Positions 50,011-58,202 of a stretch of DNA of 64,000 nucleotides are shown one piece after another (position 1 is the first letter of the stretch; each line of letters starts with the position of its first letter). The notes under the pieces are model-generated. The model made no database searches, was not told where the DNA came from, and was given only the letters and a program-made list of their open reading frames with translations. Source of the DNA: Mycobacterium sp. SMC-2 (GTDB taxonomy: Bacteria > Actinomycetota > Actinomycetes > Mycobacteriales > Mycobacteriaceae); contig NZ_CP079863.1 of assembly GCF_025263485.1 (NCBI RefSeq), forward strand, positions 5,332,001 through 5,396,000. The letters are read 5' to 3'. Position numbers and translations under genes: made by a program.

Positions 50011-51312
50011 ATGGCCTGGGACTTCGAGACCGACGCCGAGTATCAGGCGTTGCTGGACTGGGCGGACGCCTTCGTCCGCGATGAAGTCGAGCCGCTGGAT
50101 CTGGTGTGGCCCGGCCAGGAGTTCGTCCCGCTCAACGACATTCGGCGCAAGGCGATCGATCCGCTCAAGGATCAGGTACGCAGCAAGGGGCTGTGGGCCA
50201 CCCACCTCGGCCCCGAGCTCGGCGGCCAGGGACACGGACAGCTCAAGCTCGCACTGCTGAACGAGATTTTGGGCAGGTCGATGTGGGCACCCATCGTGTT
50301 CGGCTGCCAGGCCCCCGACACCGGTAACGCTGAGATCATCGCGCACTACGGCACGCCCGAACAAAAAGAACGCTATCTGCAACCGCTGCTCGACGGTGAG
50401 CTGTTCTCCAGCTATTCAATGACCGAGCCGCAGGCCGGTGCCGACCCCACGCGATTCGAGACCCGAGCGGTACGCGACGGTGACGACTGGATCATCAACG
50501 GGTGGAAGTTCTTCTCCTCCAACGCCAAGACCGCCTCGTTCCTGATCGTGATGGTCGTGACGAACACCGAAGTGAGCCCTTACCAGGGCATGTCGATGTT
50601 CCTGGTGCCCACCGACACCCCGGGCGTGAACATCGTGCGCAATGTCGGTCTGTACGGCGAGCCCGACAATGAAGGGTTCCATGCGCTGATTCACTATGAC
50701 AACGTGCGGGTGCCGGCCGATGCCCTACTCGGCGGCGAGGGTCAGGCATTCGTCATCGCCCAGACGCGGCTGGGGGGTGGGCGCATCCACCACGCCATGC
50801 GTACCATCGGCTTCGCCAAGCAGGCGCTGGACATGATGTGCGAACGCGCGTTGAGTCGCGAAACAGCGGGAAGCCGGTTGTCGGACAAGCAGTTCGTGCA
50901 GGGCTTCATCGCCGATTCGTATGCCCAGCTGCAGCAGTTCCGGCTCTTCGTGCTCTACACCGCCTGGGAGATCGACAAGTACAACGACTACAAGAAGGTG
51001 CGCAAGGACATCGCCGCGGTCAAGGCGACGATGCCGACGGTGCTGCACGACATTGCCTGGCGCGCCATGCAAGTGCATGGCGCGCTCGGCGTCAGCAACG
51101 AGATGCCGTTGTTCAAGATGATCCACGGCGCCGCCGCGATGGGACTGGTTGACGGCCCAACCGAGGTGCACAAGACCACGGTGGCCCGCCAGGTGCTGCG
51201 GGACTACTCGCCCAGTGACGACCTGTGGCCCAGCCAATGGATCCCCAAGAAACGGGAAGCCGCCCGCGCCAAATACGCCGAGTACCTCGAGCTCGAAGTG
51301 GGCAACCTCTGA
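50011..51312 (+). CDS. Acyl-CoA dehydrogenase, ACAD11-like
   Basis: The start is ATG 50011 behind AGGAGGTCAC; the longer ORF is an artefact. The 433-residue product has YSMTEPQAGADPTRFETRA (flavin region), an HGALGVSNEMPLFKM helix and, near the C-terminus, GLVDGPTEVHKTTVARQVL (Asp381). DGPxEVH is the form found in ACAD10/11 and bacterial partners of APH kinases, rather than the EGT of beta-oxidation ACADs. In those proteins the substrate is a 4-hydroxyacyl-CoA phosphorylated by the kinase. The gene overlaps the SDR by one base. Confidence 0.88.
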   Translation: MAWDFETDAEYQALLDWADAFVRDEVEPLDLVWPGQEFVPLNDIRRKAIDPLKDQVRSKGLWATHLGPELGGQGHGQLKLALLNEILGRSMWAPIVFGCQAPDTGNAEIIAHYGTPEQKERYLQPLLDGELFSSYSMTEPQAGADPTRFETRAVRDGDDWIINGWKFFSSNAKTASFLIVMVVTNTEVSPYQGMSMFLVPTDTPGVNIVRNVGLYGEPDNEGFHALIHYDNVRVPADALLGGEGQAFVIAQTRLGGGRIHHAMRTIGFAKQALDMMCERALSRETAGSRLSDKQFVQGFIADSYAQLQQFRLFVLYTAWEIDKYNDYKKVRKDIAAVKATMPTVLHDIAWRAMQVHGALGVSNEMPLFKMIHGAAAMGLVDGPTEVHKTTVARQVLRDYSPSDDLWPSQWIPKKREAARAKYAEYLELEVGNL

Positions 51313-52151
51313 TGCCGGGCCGCGTCGATGGCAAGGTCGCCCTCATCACCGGTGCGGCGCGAGGCCAGGGCCGCAGTCATGCGGTGCGATTGGCGCAGGA
51401 AGGTGCCGACATCATCGCCGTCGATATCTGCAAACCGATCTTCGGGTCGTCCGCCGCGCCGGCCACACCCGAAGATCTGGCCGAGACCGCCGATCTGGTC
51501 AAGGGACTTGGCCGCCGGATCATCACCGCCGAGGTCGACGTACGGGACTACCCCGGCCTGAAGCCGGCGGTGGACCGCGGTGTCGGGCAGCTGGGCAGGC
51601 TGGACATCGTGGTGGCCAACGCAGGCGTCGCCGACGGCAGCGGCGGCTCGCTCGACGGAGCCACCGAGGAGCTGTGGCAGGCCACCGTTGACGTCAACCT
51701 GGGCGGGACCTGGAAGACGGTGAAAGCCTGCGTCCCGCACCTGGTGGCGGGCGGCCGCGGTGGGTCGGTCATCCTGACCAGCTCGGTGGCCGGGCTCAAG
51801 GCCTACCCCAACATGGGTCACTACGGCGCGACCAAGCACGGGATAGTGGGCCTGATGCGCGCCTTCGCCGTCGAGCTCGGCCAGCACATGATCCGCGTCA
51901 ACTCGATCCACCCGTCCCACACGAACACTCCGATGCTGATGAACGACATCACCTATCGCCAATTCCGACCCGATCTCGACCATCCCGCACAGGATGACAT
52001 CGCCGGCATCTGCCAGATGTTCCACACGCTGCCGATCCCCTGGATGGAGCCGGAAGACATCAGCAACGCGGTGCTGTTCCTCGCATCCGATGAGTCCCGT
52101 TACATCACCGGTGTGACGTTGCCAGTCGACGGCGGCAGCATGCTCAAGTGA
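51312..52151 (+). CDS. Mycofactocin-coupled SDR family oxidoreductase
   Basis: The start is ATG 51312 (TGATG overlap with the ACAD). The 279-residue product has TGAARGQGRSHAVRLAQEGADIIAVDI (13-39), VANAG (101-105), TSSVAG (156-161) and Tyr171/Lys175 (YGATK). It is the most canonical of the three mycofactocin-type SDRs here. The subfamily is thought to hold NAD non-exchangeably and reoxidise it through mycofactocin. It should oxidise an alcohol of the same substrate series. The crotonase gene overlaps its stop by four bases. Confidence 0.92.
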   Translation: MPGRVDGKVALITGAARGQGRSHAVRLAQEGADIIAVDICKPIFGSSAAPATPEDLAETADLVKGLGRRIITAEVDVRDYPGLKPAVDRGVGQLGRLDIVVANAGVADGSGGSLDGATEELWQATVDVNLGGTWKTVKACVPHLVAGGRGGSVILTSSVAGLKAYPNMGHYGATKHGIVGLMRAFAVELGQHMIRVNSIHPSHTNTPMLMNDITYRQFRPDLDHPAQDDIAGICQMFHTLPIPWMEPEDISNAVLFLASDESRYITGVTLPVDGGSMLK

Positions 52152-52972
52152 GTGGCTTCGCAGTCCCGAATTCGAAAGAAGCCCAACGCATGTACATCGA
52201 GTACGAGGTGGCCGAGGCCATCGCGACGATCACGCTGAACCGGCCCGACGCAGCCAATGCGCAGAACACTGCGCTGCTCGATGAACTGGACGCCGCCTGG
52301 ACGCGGGCCGCGGACGATCCCGAGGTCACGGTGATCTTATTGCGCGCCAATGGAAAACACTTCTCCGCCGGGCATGACCTCAATGTCGACGATCCCGTCC
52401 CGGACAAGATCACGCTGGAGTTGATGTATCAGCATGAAAGTCGCCGGTACTTGGAATACAGCCTGCGGTGGCGGAACGTGCCCAAGCCGTCGATCGCCGC
52501 TGTCCAGGGCCGCTGCATCGCCGGTGGGCTGCTGCTGTGCTGGCCCTGTGATCTGATTGTGGCGGCCGACAACGCGCTGTTCTCCGATCCGGTGGTGCTG
52601 ATGGGCATCGGTGGCGTCGAATACCACGGGCACACATGGGAACTCGGTGCCCGCAAGGCCAAAGAGATCCTGTTCACGGGGCGCCCCCTGACCGCGCAGG
52701 AAGCGGAGCGCACCGGCATGGTAAACCGCGTGGTGCCGCGCGATGAACTGGACACCGAAACCAGGGCGCTGGCCGAGCAGATCGCCAAGATGCCGCCGTT
52801 CGCGCTGCGCCAGGCCAAGCGGGCGGTCAACCAGACCCTGGACGTTCAGGGATTCTACGCAGCGATCCAGTCGGTGTTCGACATCCACCAGACCGGCCAC
52901 GGAAACGCGCTGAGCGTCAGCGGTTATCCCGTCTTGGTGAGCCTGGACGACATGAAGGCCACAATCAAGTAG
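52148..52972 (+). CDS. Crotonase-superfamily protein lacking both hydratase glutamates
   Basis: This 274-residue protein starts at GTG 52148; ATG 52190 would give 260 residues. The crotonase fold is clear (KHFSAGHDLNV oxyanion-hole region, AGGLLLCWPCDL, RKAKEILFTGRPLTAQEAERTGMVNRVV). In enoyl-CoA hydratase, Glu144 (GGGCELA) and Glu164 (QPEILLG) are essential. Here the aligned residues are Leu129 and Val149 (SDPVVLMG). Simple hydration is therefore unlikely; isomerase, hydrolase or C-C lyase activity is possible. It lies between a mycofactocin-type SDR and an amidohydrolase in one operon. Confidence 0.88.
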   Translation: MSGFAVPNSKEAQRMYIEYEVAEAIATITLNRPDAANAQNTALLDELDAAWTRAADDPEVTVILLRANGKHFSAGHDLNVDDPVPDKITLELMYQHESRRYLEYSLRWRNVPKPSIAAVQGRCIAGGLLLCWPCDLIVAADNALFSDPVVLMGIGGVEYHGHTWELGARKAKEILFTGRPLTAQEAERTGMVNRVVPRDELDTETRALAEQIAKMPPFALRQAKRAVNQTLDVQGFYAAIQSVFDIHQTGHGNALSVSGYPVLVSLDDMKATIK

Positions 52973-52996
52973 GAGCCAGCAACGAGAGGAACTGCC

Positions 52997-54280
52997 ATGG
53001 ACCAAGACGAGATGATCCTGATCAGCGTCGACGACCACATCGTCGAGCCGCCGGACATGTTCAAAAACCATCTGGCCAAGAAGTACGTCGAAGAGGCGCC
53101 GCGGCTGGTGCACAACCCGGATGGGTCGGACACCTGGCAGTTCCGCGACATCGTGATCCCCAATGTGGCCTTGAACGCGGTGGCCGGACGGCCGAAGGAA
53201 GAGTACGGGCTGGAGCCTCAGGGCCTCGACGAGATCCGGCCGGGGTGCTACAACGTCGACGATCGGGTCAAAGACATGAACGCCGGCGGCATCCTGGGAT
53301 CGATCTGCTTCCCGTCGTTCCCCGGCTTCGCCGGGCGCCTGTTCGCCACCGAAGATCACGAGTTCTCACTGGCTTTGGTGCAGGCCTACAACGATTGGCA
53401 CATCGACGAGTGGTGCGGGGCATATCCGGCGCGGTTCATTCCGATGGCGCTGCCGGTGATCTGGGACGCTGAGGCCTGCGCGGCGGAGGTTCGGCGCGTT
53501 TCGAAGAAGGGCGTGCACGCACTGACCTTCACCGAGAACCCGGCCGTGATGGGATTCCCGAGCTTCCACGACGACTACTGGACACCGTTGTGGAAGGCGT
53601 TGGTAGACACCGATACGGTGATGAACGTGCACATCGGCTCCTCGGGGAAGCTGGCGATCACGTCACCCGACGCTCCGCCGGACGTCATGATCACGCTGCA
53701 GCCGATGAATATCGTGCAGGCCGCAGCGGATCTGCTGTGGTCGGCCCCGATCAAGAAGTATCCGGACCTCAAGGTCGCACTGAGTGAGGGTGGCACCGGA
53801 TGGATTCCGTATTTTCTCGAGCGCGCGGATCGCACCTACGAGATGCATTCGACCTGGACGAAGCAAGACTTCGGCGGTAAGTGGCCCAGCGAGGTATTCC
53901 GCGAGCACTTCTTGACCTGTTTCATCTCCGACCACGTCGGAGTGCGGTTGCGCAACGAGATCGGCATCAACAACATCTGCTGGGAGGCCGACTACCCGCA
54001 TTCCGATTCGATGTGGCCGGGGGCCCCCGAGCAGCTACACGACTTCCTGACCGAGCACGCCGTGCCCAAAGACGAAATCGATAAGATGACCTACCAGAAC
54101 GCGATGGAGTGGTACTCGTGGGATCCGTTCACGCACATCACCCGTGAGCAGGCCACAGTTGGGGCGCTCCGCAAGGCCGCCGAGGGCCACGACGTGTCGA
54201 TCCGCGCGTTGTCCCATCACAAGAAGGAAGCCATCGCAAGCTTCACCGCCTTCGCCAAACAGGTAGAGGGCAGCGATTAG
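52997..54280 (+). CDS. Amidohydrolase-2 family protein (VDDHxxEP type), copy 2
   Basis: This 427-residue protein starts at ATG 52997 after GAGAGGA. It has VDDHIVEPPDMF (Asp12, His14), HIGSSGKLAITSPDAPPD in the middle and WEADYPHSDSMWP as the C-terminal metal motif. It is a paralogue of 45273-46529 along its whole length. It ends the rightward run of genes that starts at 47352 or 48592. Two hairpins follow before the convergent SDR. Confidence 0.9.
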   Translation: MDQDEMILISVDDHIVEPPDMFKNHLAKKYVEEAPRLVHNPDGSDTWQFRDIVIPNVALNAVAGRPKEEYGLEPQGLDEIRPGCYNVDDRVKDMNAGGILGSICFPSFPGFAGRLFATEDHEFSLALVQAYNDWHIDEWCGAYPARFIPMALPVIWDAEACAAEVRRVSKKGVHALTFTENPAVMGFPSFHDDYWTPLWKALVDTDTVMNVHIGSSGKLAITSPDAPPDVMITLQPMNIVQAAADLLWSAPIKKYPDLKVALSEGGTGWIPYFLERADRTYEMHSTWTKQDFGGKWPSEVFREHFLTCFISDHVGVRLRNEIGINNICWEADYPHSDSMWPGAPEQLHDFLTEHAVPKDEIDKMTYQNAMEWYSWDPFTHITREQATVGALRKAAEGHDVSIRALSHHKKEAIASFTAFAKQVEGSD

Positions 54281-54284
54281 TGCC

Positions 54285-54365
54285 GAGTCGCTAAGTGACA
54301 GTTGGCGACTCGCATCTCACCGTCAGGGGCTACCCCGGCGTCGCCGTCACGATGGCGTGCCGGGG
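54285..54365. terminator. Two hairpins between convergent operons
   Basis: GAGTCGC (54285-54291) and GCGACTC (54305-54311) form a seven-base stem. CCCCGGC (54333-54339) and GCCGGGG (54359-54365) form a second, with an inner CGCC/GGCG pair. They lie in the 122-base space between the amidohydrolase stop (54280) and the SDR stop (54403), so they probably terminate transcription from both sides. Confidence 0.6.
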
Positions 54366-54402
54366 CTTGCCTCAATGACTCCGGTTCAGGTCATGGCCCG
54401 GT

Positions 54403-55296
54403 TCACTGACCGGGACCGTTGGGCCACTTGACCATGCACCCGGCGTCGATCGGGATGCTGGTACCGGTCATGTATTTTGAGGCGTCCGAGGCCAGGAAGA
54501 GGACCAGCTCGGCGACGTCTTCGGGTTCCAACCACGGCGTCGGCAGGGCGTGGTAGAACTCCGACGCGGGCCGAAAGTCCTCTTTGGTAACCGGACCTTC
54601 GATGTCGGGCCGGAAGATCTGATAGATCCCGTCGCAATTCATCAGATGGGTGTTGCAGTTGGTCGGGTGCACGACGTTGACCCGAATTCCCGTGGGCGCC
54701 AGGTGCAGAGCCATCTGCTGCGTGTACCCCACCAGCGCCTCTTTCGACCAGTGGTAACCGTCACCGCCTGGACCCATGATCGTCCGGGGGTCGACGTTGG
54801 CCGACATCGTGTTGGGGATCAACGCCGCCGTGGACCCGGTGATGATGATGGACGCCCCGTTGCCGGCTCCGATCAGGTGCGGGACGGCCACCGCCACCGT
54901 GTTCATCACGCCGATGAGGTCGACGTCGACGGCGTCCTGAAAATCCATCGGCTCCGGGTCACCCATGGCAAGCGGCATGATGCCGGCGTTGGCCATGACC
55001 GTGGTCAGTTGTCCCAGTTCGGCCACCCCCTCGTTCAAAGCGTCGGCGAGCTGCTCGCGGTTGCGGACGTCGGCCTTGACCGCCACGCAACGCCGGCCCT
55101 CCTTCTCGACGAGCTTCTTGGTCTCCATGAGGTCGTCCCAGCTGGCCAGCGGGTACGGGTTGGACTTGATGTCCTCGCAGATGTCTATGCCGATGATGTC
55201 CGCGCCCTCGCGCGCCTGCAGCACCGCGTGCGCCCGGCCCTGGCCACGCCCCGCGCCGGTGATGAACGAGACCTTGCCCGCCATCCTTCCTGCCAT
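54403..55296 (-). CDS. Mycofactocin-coupled SDR family oxidoreductase
   Basis: The start is taken at ATG 55296, preceded by AAGGAGG, because the paralogues begin MPGR/MAGR at this point; GTG 55299 is an alternative. The 297-residue product has TGAGRGQGRAHAVLQAREGADIIGIDI near the N-terminus, ANAG (103-105 region), TGS (154 region) and Tyr181/Lys185 (YHWSK). An insertion (PNTMSANVDPRTIMGPGGDG) separates the Ser from the Tyr, as in the SDR at 4474. It is transcribed away from the amidohydrolase operon. Another alcohol oxidation step is likely. Confidence 0.9.
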   Translation of the reverse strand: MAGRMAGKVSFITGAGRGQGRAHAVLQAREGADIIGIDICEDIKSNPYPLASWDDLMETKKLVEKEGRRCVAVKADVRNREQLADALNEGVAELGQLTTVMANAGIMPLAMGDPEPMDFQDAVDVDLIGVMNTVAVAVPHLIGAGNGASIIITGSTAALIPNTMSANVDPRTIMGPGGDGYHWSKEALVGYTQQMALHLAPTGIRVNVVHPTNCNTHLMNCDGIYQIFRPDIEGPVTKEDFRPASEFYHALPTPWLEPEDVAELVLFLASDASKYMTGTSIPIDAGCMVKWPNGPGQ

Positions 55297-55341
55297 CACT
55301 CCTCCTTGAGTTCCCTACTGGTGGTTGATGTTTCGTGTACT

Positions 55342-56112
55342 TCAGAGCGTGCGGAAGAGCCCGCCGTCGACCAGAATCTGCGCTCCGTTGATGTAGCTGG
55401 CCGCCTCGCTGGCCAGAAACACGCACAGCCCGGCCATGTCCTCGGGTACGCCGATGCGCTTCATCGGGTTCGCCGCTGCCGCGATGGCCTGGTTCTCCGG
55501 CCCCCAGGCCTTGGAGATGTCGGTGTCGAAGGCGCCGGGCATCACCAAGTTGGCCCGGACCTTGGGTGCCCACGCCCCGGCCAGCGCCAGCGTGAGCGCG
55601 TTCAGCCCCGCCTTGGCCATTGCGTACGGCAGGTCGGTGGCGTCGGGGCGCAGCGTGCCCGCCGTGGTGACGTTGATGATGGAGCCGCCGTCGCCCTCGG
55701 CCATCCGTGTCCCGAACAATGCGCTGAGCCGAAATGGGCCCCGCGCGTTGACGGCGTGGACCTTGTCGTAGAGCTCTTGAGTGACCGAGGGCAGGTCGTC
55801 GTAGACCGGTGACATGCCCGCGTTGTTCACCAGCACGTCGCAGCGCCCGAACGCGCCGTAAACGGCGTCGAGCAACAAATCGGCATCCTCCCACCGGCCG
55901 ACGTGGCAGCCGACGGGTAATGCGCGACGCCCGGTCGCCGCCTCGATTTCGGCGGCGGCCACCTTGCAGTTGTCCAGCTTGCGGCTCGCGACGACGACAT
56001 CGGCTCCCGCCACCGCGAACCCCTCAGCAACGGCGCGGCCGATGCCCCGACTCCCCCCGGTGACCACGGCCACCTTGCCGGACAAGTCCAGCAGCTCAGC
56101 CGGAGCCTTCAT
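55342..56112 (-). CDS. SDR-family oxidoreductase
   Basis: The start is taken at ATG 56112 (256 residues); an open frame runs to 56199 without support. It has TGGSRGIG (18-25), NNAG (96-99), Thr149-Thr150 before the active site and Tyr163/Lys167 (YAMAK), with GAQILVDGG at the C-terminus. It resembles FabG-like and 2-deoxygluconate-type dehydrogenases. A family B-like site (56233-56245) lies 120 bases upstream. It ends 43 bases before the next SDR start in the same direction, so the two may be cotranscribed. Confidence 0.88.
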   Translation of the reverse strand: MKAPAELLDLSGKVAVVTGGSRGIGRAVAEGFAVAGADVVVASRKLDNCKVAAAEIEAATGRRALPVGCHVGRWEDADLLLDAVYGAFGRCDVLVNNAGMSPVYDDLPSVTQELYDKVHAVNARGPFRLSALFGTRMAEGDGGSIINVTTAGTLRPDATDLPYAMAKAGLNALTLALAGAWAPKVRANLVMPGAFDTDISKAWGPENQAIAAAANPMKRIGVPEDMAGLCVFLASEAASYINGAQILVDGGLFRTL

Positions 56113-56232
56113 CGCTCGCCCGGGGCAACCGTCGTTGTGGTGGCGTCCATTGCGATCACACGTTCTCCACTTCGAAGCTCGGCCACTGGCATACCGCACG
56201 ATCCCCGCGCGTCCGGCTCACCATAGCATTAG

Positions 56233-56245
56233 ACCTAGTCAACTG
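56233..56245 (-). promoter_or_regulatory. Family B-like partial site (CAGTTGACTAGGT on the minus strand)
   Basis: The minus strand matches TAGTTGACTAGGT at 12 of 13 positions. The downstream GGTTAGCT block of the full element is not conserved (a GTGAGC lies at the expected spacing). It faces the SDR at 55342-56112. It suggests that the tandem GntR also reaches this operon. Confidence 0.5.
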
Positions 56246-56325
56246 TTTTAGAAACTGGGGCCGGAAAGCGGGGCCCTCTTGCCAGATCCCTTGCCTCCCG
56301 AGTGCCAACGTCGGTATGTTCGATC

Positions 56326-56341
56326 TTAGGCAGCCGACTAA
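56326..56341. promoter_or_regulatory. Candidate operator, family C (TTAGGCAGCCGACTAA)
   Basis: TTAGGCA-GC-CGACTAA, a seven-base inverted repeat with two mismatches and a two-base spacer, ends 12 bases before the HsaA-like start. Closely related sites are at 60484-60499 and, as the perfect form TTAGTCG-GT-CGACTAA, at 61562-61577. The TetR at 57597 is encoded in the operon behind this site. Confidence 0.6.
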
Positions 56342-56353
56342 ATCCGGGAGAAG

Positions 56354-57556
56354 ATGGTGACGCTCGTCGATCAAGTCTCGAGTGCCAACGCGCCCGGGGC
56401 TTCTCTTGCCAATGCCGCCCGTGGCTTCGTGCCCAGGATCCGCGCACTGGCAAGGCAGATGGAGTTGGCCCGTCGGCTGGATGACGAACTCGTCGAAGAC
56501 ATGGACACCGCGGGCTTGTTCTCCGTGATCGTGCCGAAGCGATGGGGCGGAGCCGGCCTCGGTCCGCACGAACTCAACCAGGTGGCCGAGATCATCGCCG
56601 CGGGGGATGTCTCGACCGCATGGGTCACCGTGTTCTACAACCTGCACAGCTGGTTCTTGTGCCGCTATCCACTAGAGGTTCAACAGGAGTTGTTCGCCAA
56701 CGGGCCGTCGGTACGCACTGCGGCCATCCTGTCGCAGCCCGGCACCGGGGAGCGGTCGGGCGGACAGCTGCGCGTCAACGGCAGCTGGGGCTACGCGACG
56801 GGGATGTTGCATGCCTCGTACGCGCTGGTGCCCGTGATCATCGACGGAGACAAAGAGCTGCGATGGGTGATCCTGCCGCGGGAACAACTCGACATCGCTG
56901 ACGACTGGGACGTCGCATCGATGGCTGCCACCGGCAGCGTCACCATCACCGCAATCAACGCCACCGTCCCGGACAGCTGGGCTATCCCGTTCGGTGCCGC
57001 GATGTCGGCCAATGATCACCCGGGCACGTTTCACGAGGACGAGGTGGTGCATCTCCCGTTCTCCGCGTTGCGGTATGGGTTGTCGTCGTTGTGCGTCGGG
57101 GCGCTCGACGCCGCGGTGGAGATCGCCCGGGAGCGACTGGGCAGCGCATCGGGGGTGAACAGCCCGCCCCGCATCGAGCGCCCGGCCGCGCGGCTGCGTT
57201 GGCTCAACGCCTACCAGACAGCACGCATCATGCGCCTGGTGCGCGACGCGGCCACCGAGGAAGTCCTCCAGATCGCCCGTCGTGGCACGCCGCAGACGCT
57301 CGAGGAGGAGGCACGCGCCGGACTGCAGGGAGCGACCATCCTCCACACGGTGCGCGACACGTTACGGGATCTGGTCGACGGCAACGGATCCAGCGGCTAC
57401 CGGTCGGACAACCAGCTGCGCCGCATGTCATCGGACATCGCGATGCTCTCGACACATGCGGTGCACGGAGAGTACGACGTCATGATGGACCGGCACGCCC
57501 GCTGGCTGCTCGGGATGGGCCTCGCGCCAGGCGATCCCGGCGCCCGGATGACGTAG
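56354..57556 (+). CDS. Acyl-CoA-dehydrogenase-fold flavin-dependent monooxygenase (HsaA-like)
   Basis: This 400-residue protein has the ACAD fold but resembles the oxygenase component of two-component flavin monooxygenases (HsaA, HpaH): ASANAARGFVPRIRALARQMELARRLDDELVEDMDTAGLFSVIVPKRWGG at the start, DVSTAWVTVFYNLHSWFL in the flavin region and HAVHGEYDVMMDRHARWLLG at the end. The ACAD catalytic Glu is not evident. It would hydroxylate an aromatic or phenolic ring using reduced flavin from a separate reductase, which is not recognisable nearby. It is immediately behind the family C operator at 56326. ATG 56354 and GTG 56357 are both possible starts. Confidence 0.82.
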   Translation: MVTLVDQVSSANAPGASLANAARGFVPRIRALARQMELARRLDDELVEDMDTAGLFSVIVPKRWGGAGLGPHELNQVAEIIAAGDVSTAWVTVFYNLHSWFLCRYPLEVQQELFANGPSVRTAAILSQPGTGERSGGQLRVNGSWGYATGMLHASYALVPVIIDGDKELRWVILPREQLDIADDWDVASMAATGSVTITAINATVPDSWAIPFGAAMSANDHPGTFHEDEVVHLPFSALRYGLSSLCVGALDAAVEIARERLGSASGVNSPPRIERPAARLRWLNAYQTARIMRLVRDAATEEVLQIARRGTPQTLEEEARAGLQGATILHTVRDTLRDLVDGNGSSGYRSDNQLRRMSSDIAMLSTHAVHGEYDVMMDRHARWLLGMGLAPGDPGARMT

Positions 57557-57596
57557 TCTGCGGGTGGTACAGGTGGGCTACCCGGAGGTTGCAGTC

Positions 57597-58202
57597 ATGG
57601 CGCCGATCACCCCGGACGGCGCGCCGGAACCCGATGCCCGGACGGCGTTGCTCGACGCCACCGAACGGCTCATGCTCGGCGAGGGATATGCGGCGGTGAC
57701 GTCGCGCCGGGTGGCCGCCGAGGCGGGTGTGAACCCGGGGCTCGTCTACTACTACTTCGGCCCGATGGACGAGCTCTTCCTGGAAGTGTTCCGTCGCAGC
57801 GCGGCTCGCAGCCTGGACCGCCAAGCCGAGGCGCTGGCCTCGGAGCAACCTCTGTGGGCCCTGTGGGACATGATCCGTGACCAGACCAACACCGCCCTCA
57901 ATCTCGAGTTCCTCGCGCTGGGCAATCACCGCAAGGCGGTCATGGCCGAGATGAAGGAATTCTCCGTGCGGTTCCGCCGGCTGCAATTTGAAGGCTTGTC
58001 GACGATTCTGACGAGATACGGGGTCGATACCACCCAATGGCCGGCGGAGGCGGTGATGTTGTTGATGGACGCGGCGGCCCGGTTCATGGGCGAAGAGCGC
58101 TCCTACGGCCTCAACCTCGGTCACTCCCAAGCGGTCACCGTCGTCGAGCGGCTGATAGGCCAGCTGGAAGGCAAGCGGCGCAGGCGCCGCAAAGGTCGAT
58201 GA
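57597..58202 (+). CDS. TetR family transcriptional regulator
   Basis: The start is taken at ATG 57597 after GGAGGTT; the open frame from 57564 lacks a site. The 201-residue product has a helix-turn-helix near 33-58 (TSRRVAAEAGVNPGLVYYYFGPMDELF) and a basic tail, KRRRRRKGR. It is encoded 40 bases behind the HsaA-like gene and overlaps the luciferase-like gene (ATGA). Because the family C repeat precedes its own operon and two other units nearby, it is the best candidate to bind that repeat. The ligand is unknown. Confidence 0.9.
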   Translation: MAPITPDGAPEPDARTALLDATERLMLGEGYAAVTSRRVAAEAGVNPGLVYYYFGPMDELFLEVFRRSAARSLDRQAEALASEQPLWALWDMIRDQTNTALNLEFLALGNHRKAVMAEMKEFSVRFRRLQFEGLSTILTRYGVDTTQWPAEAVMLLMDAAARFMGEERSYGLNLGHSQAVTVVERLIGQLEGKRRRRRKGR

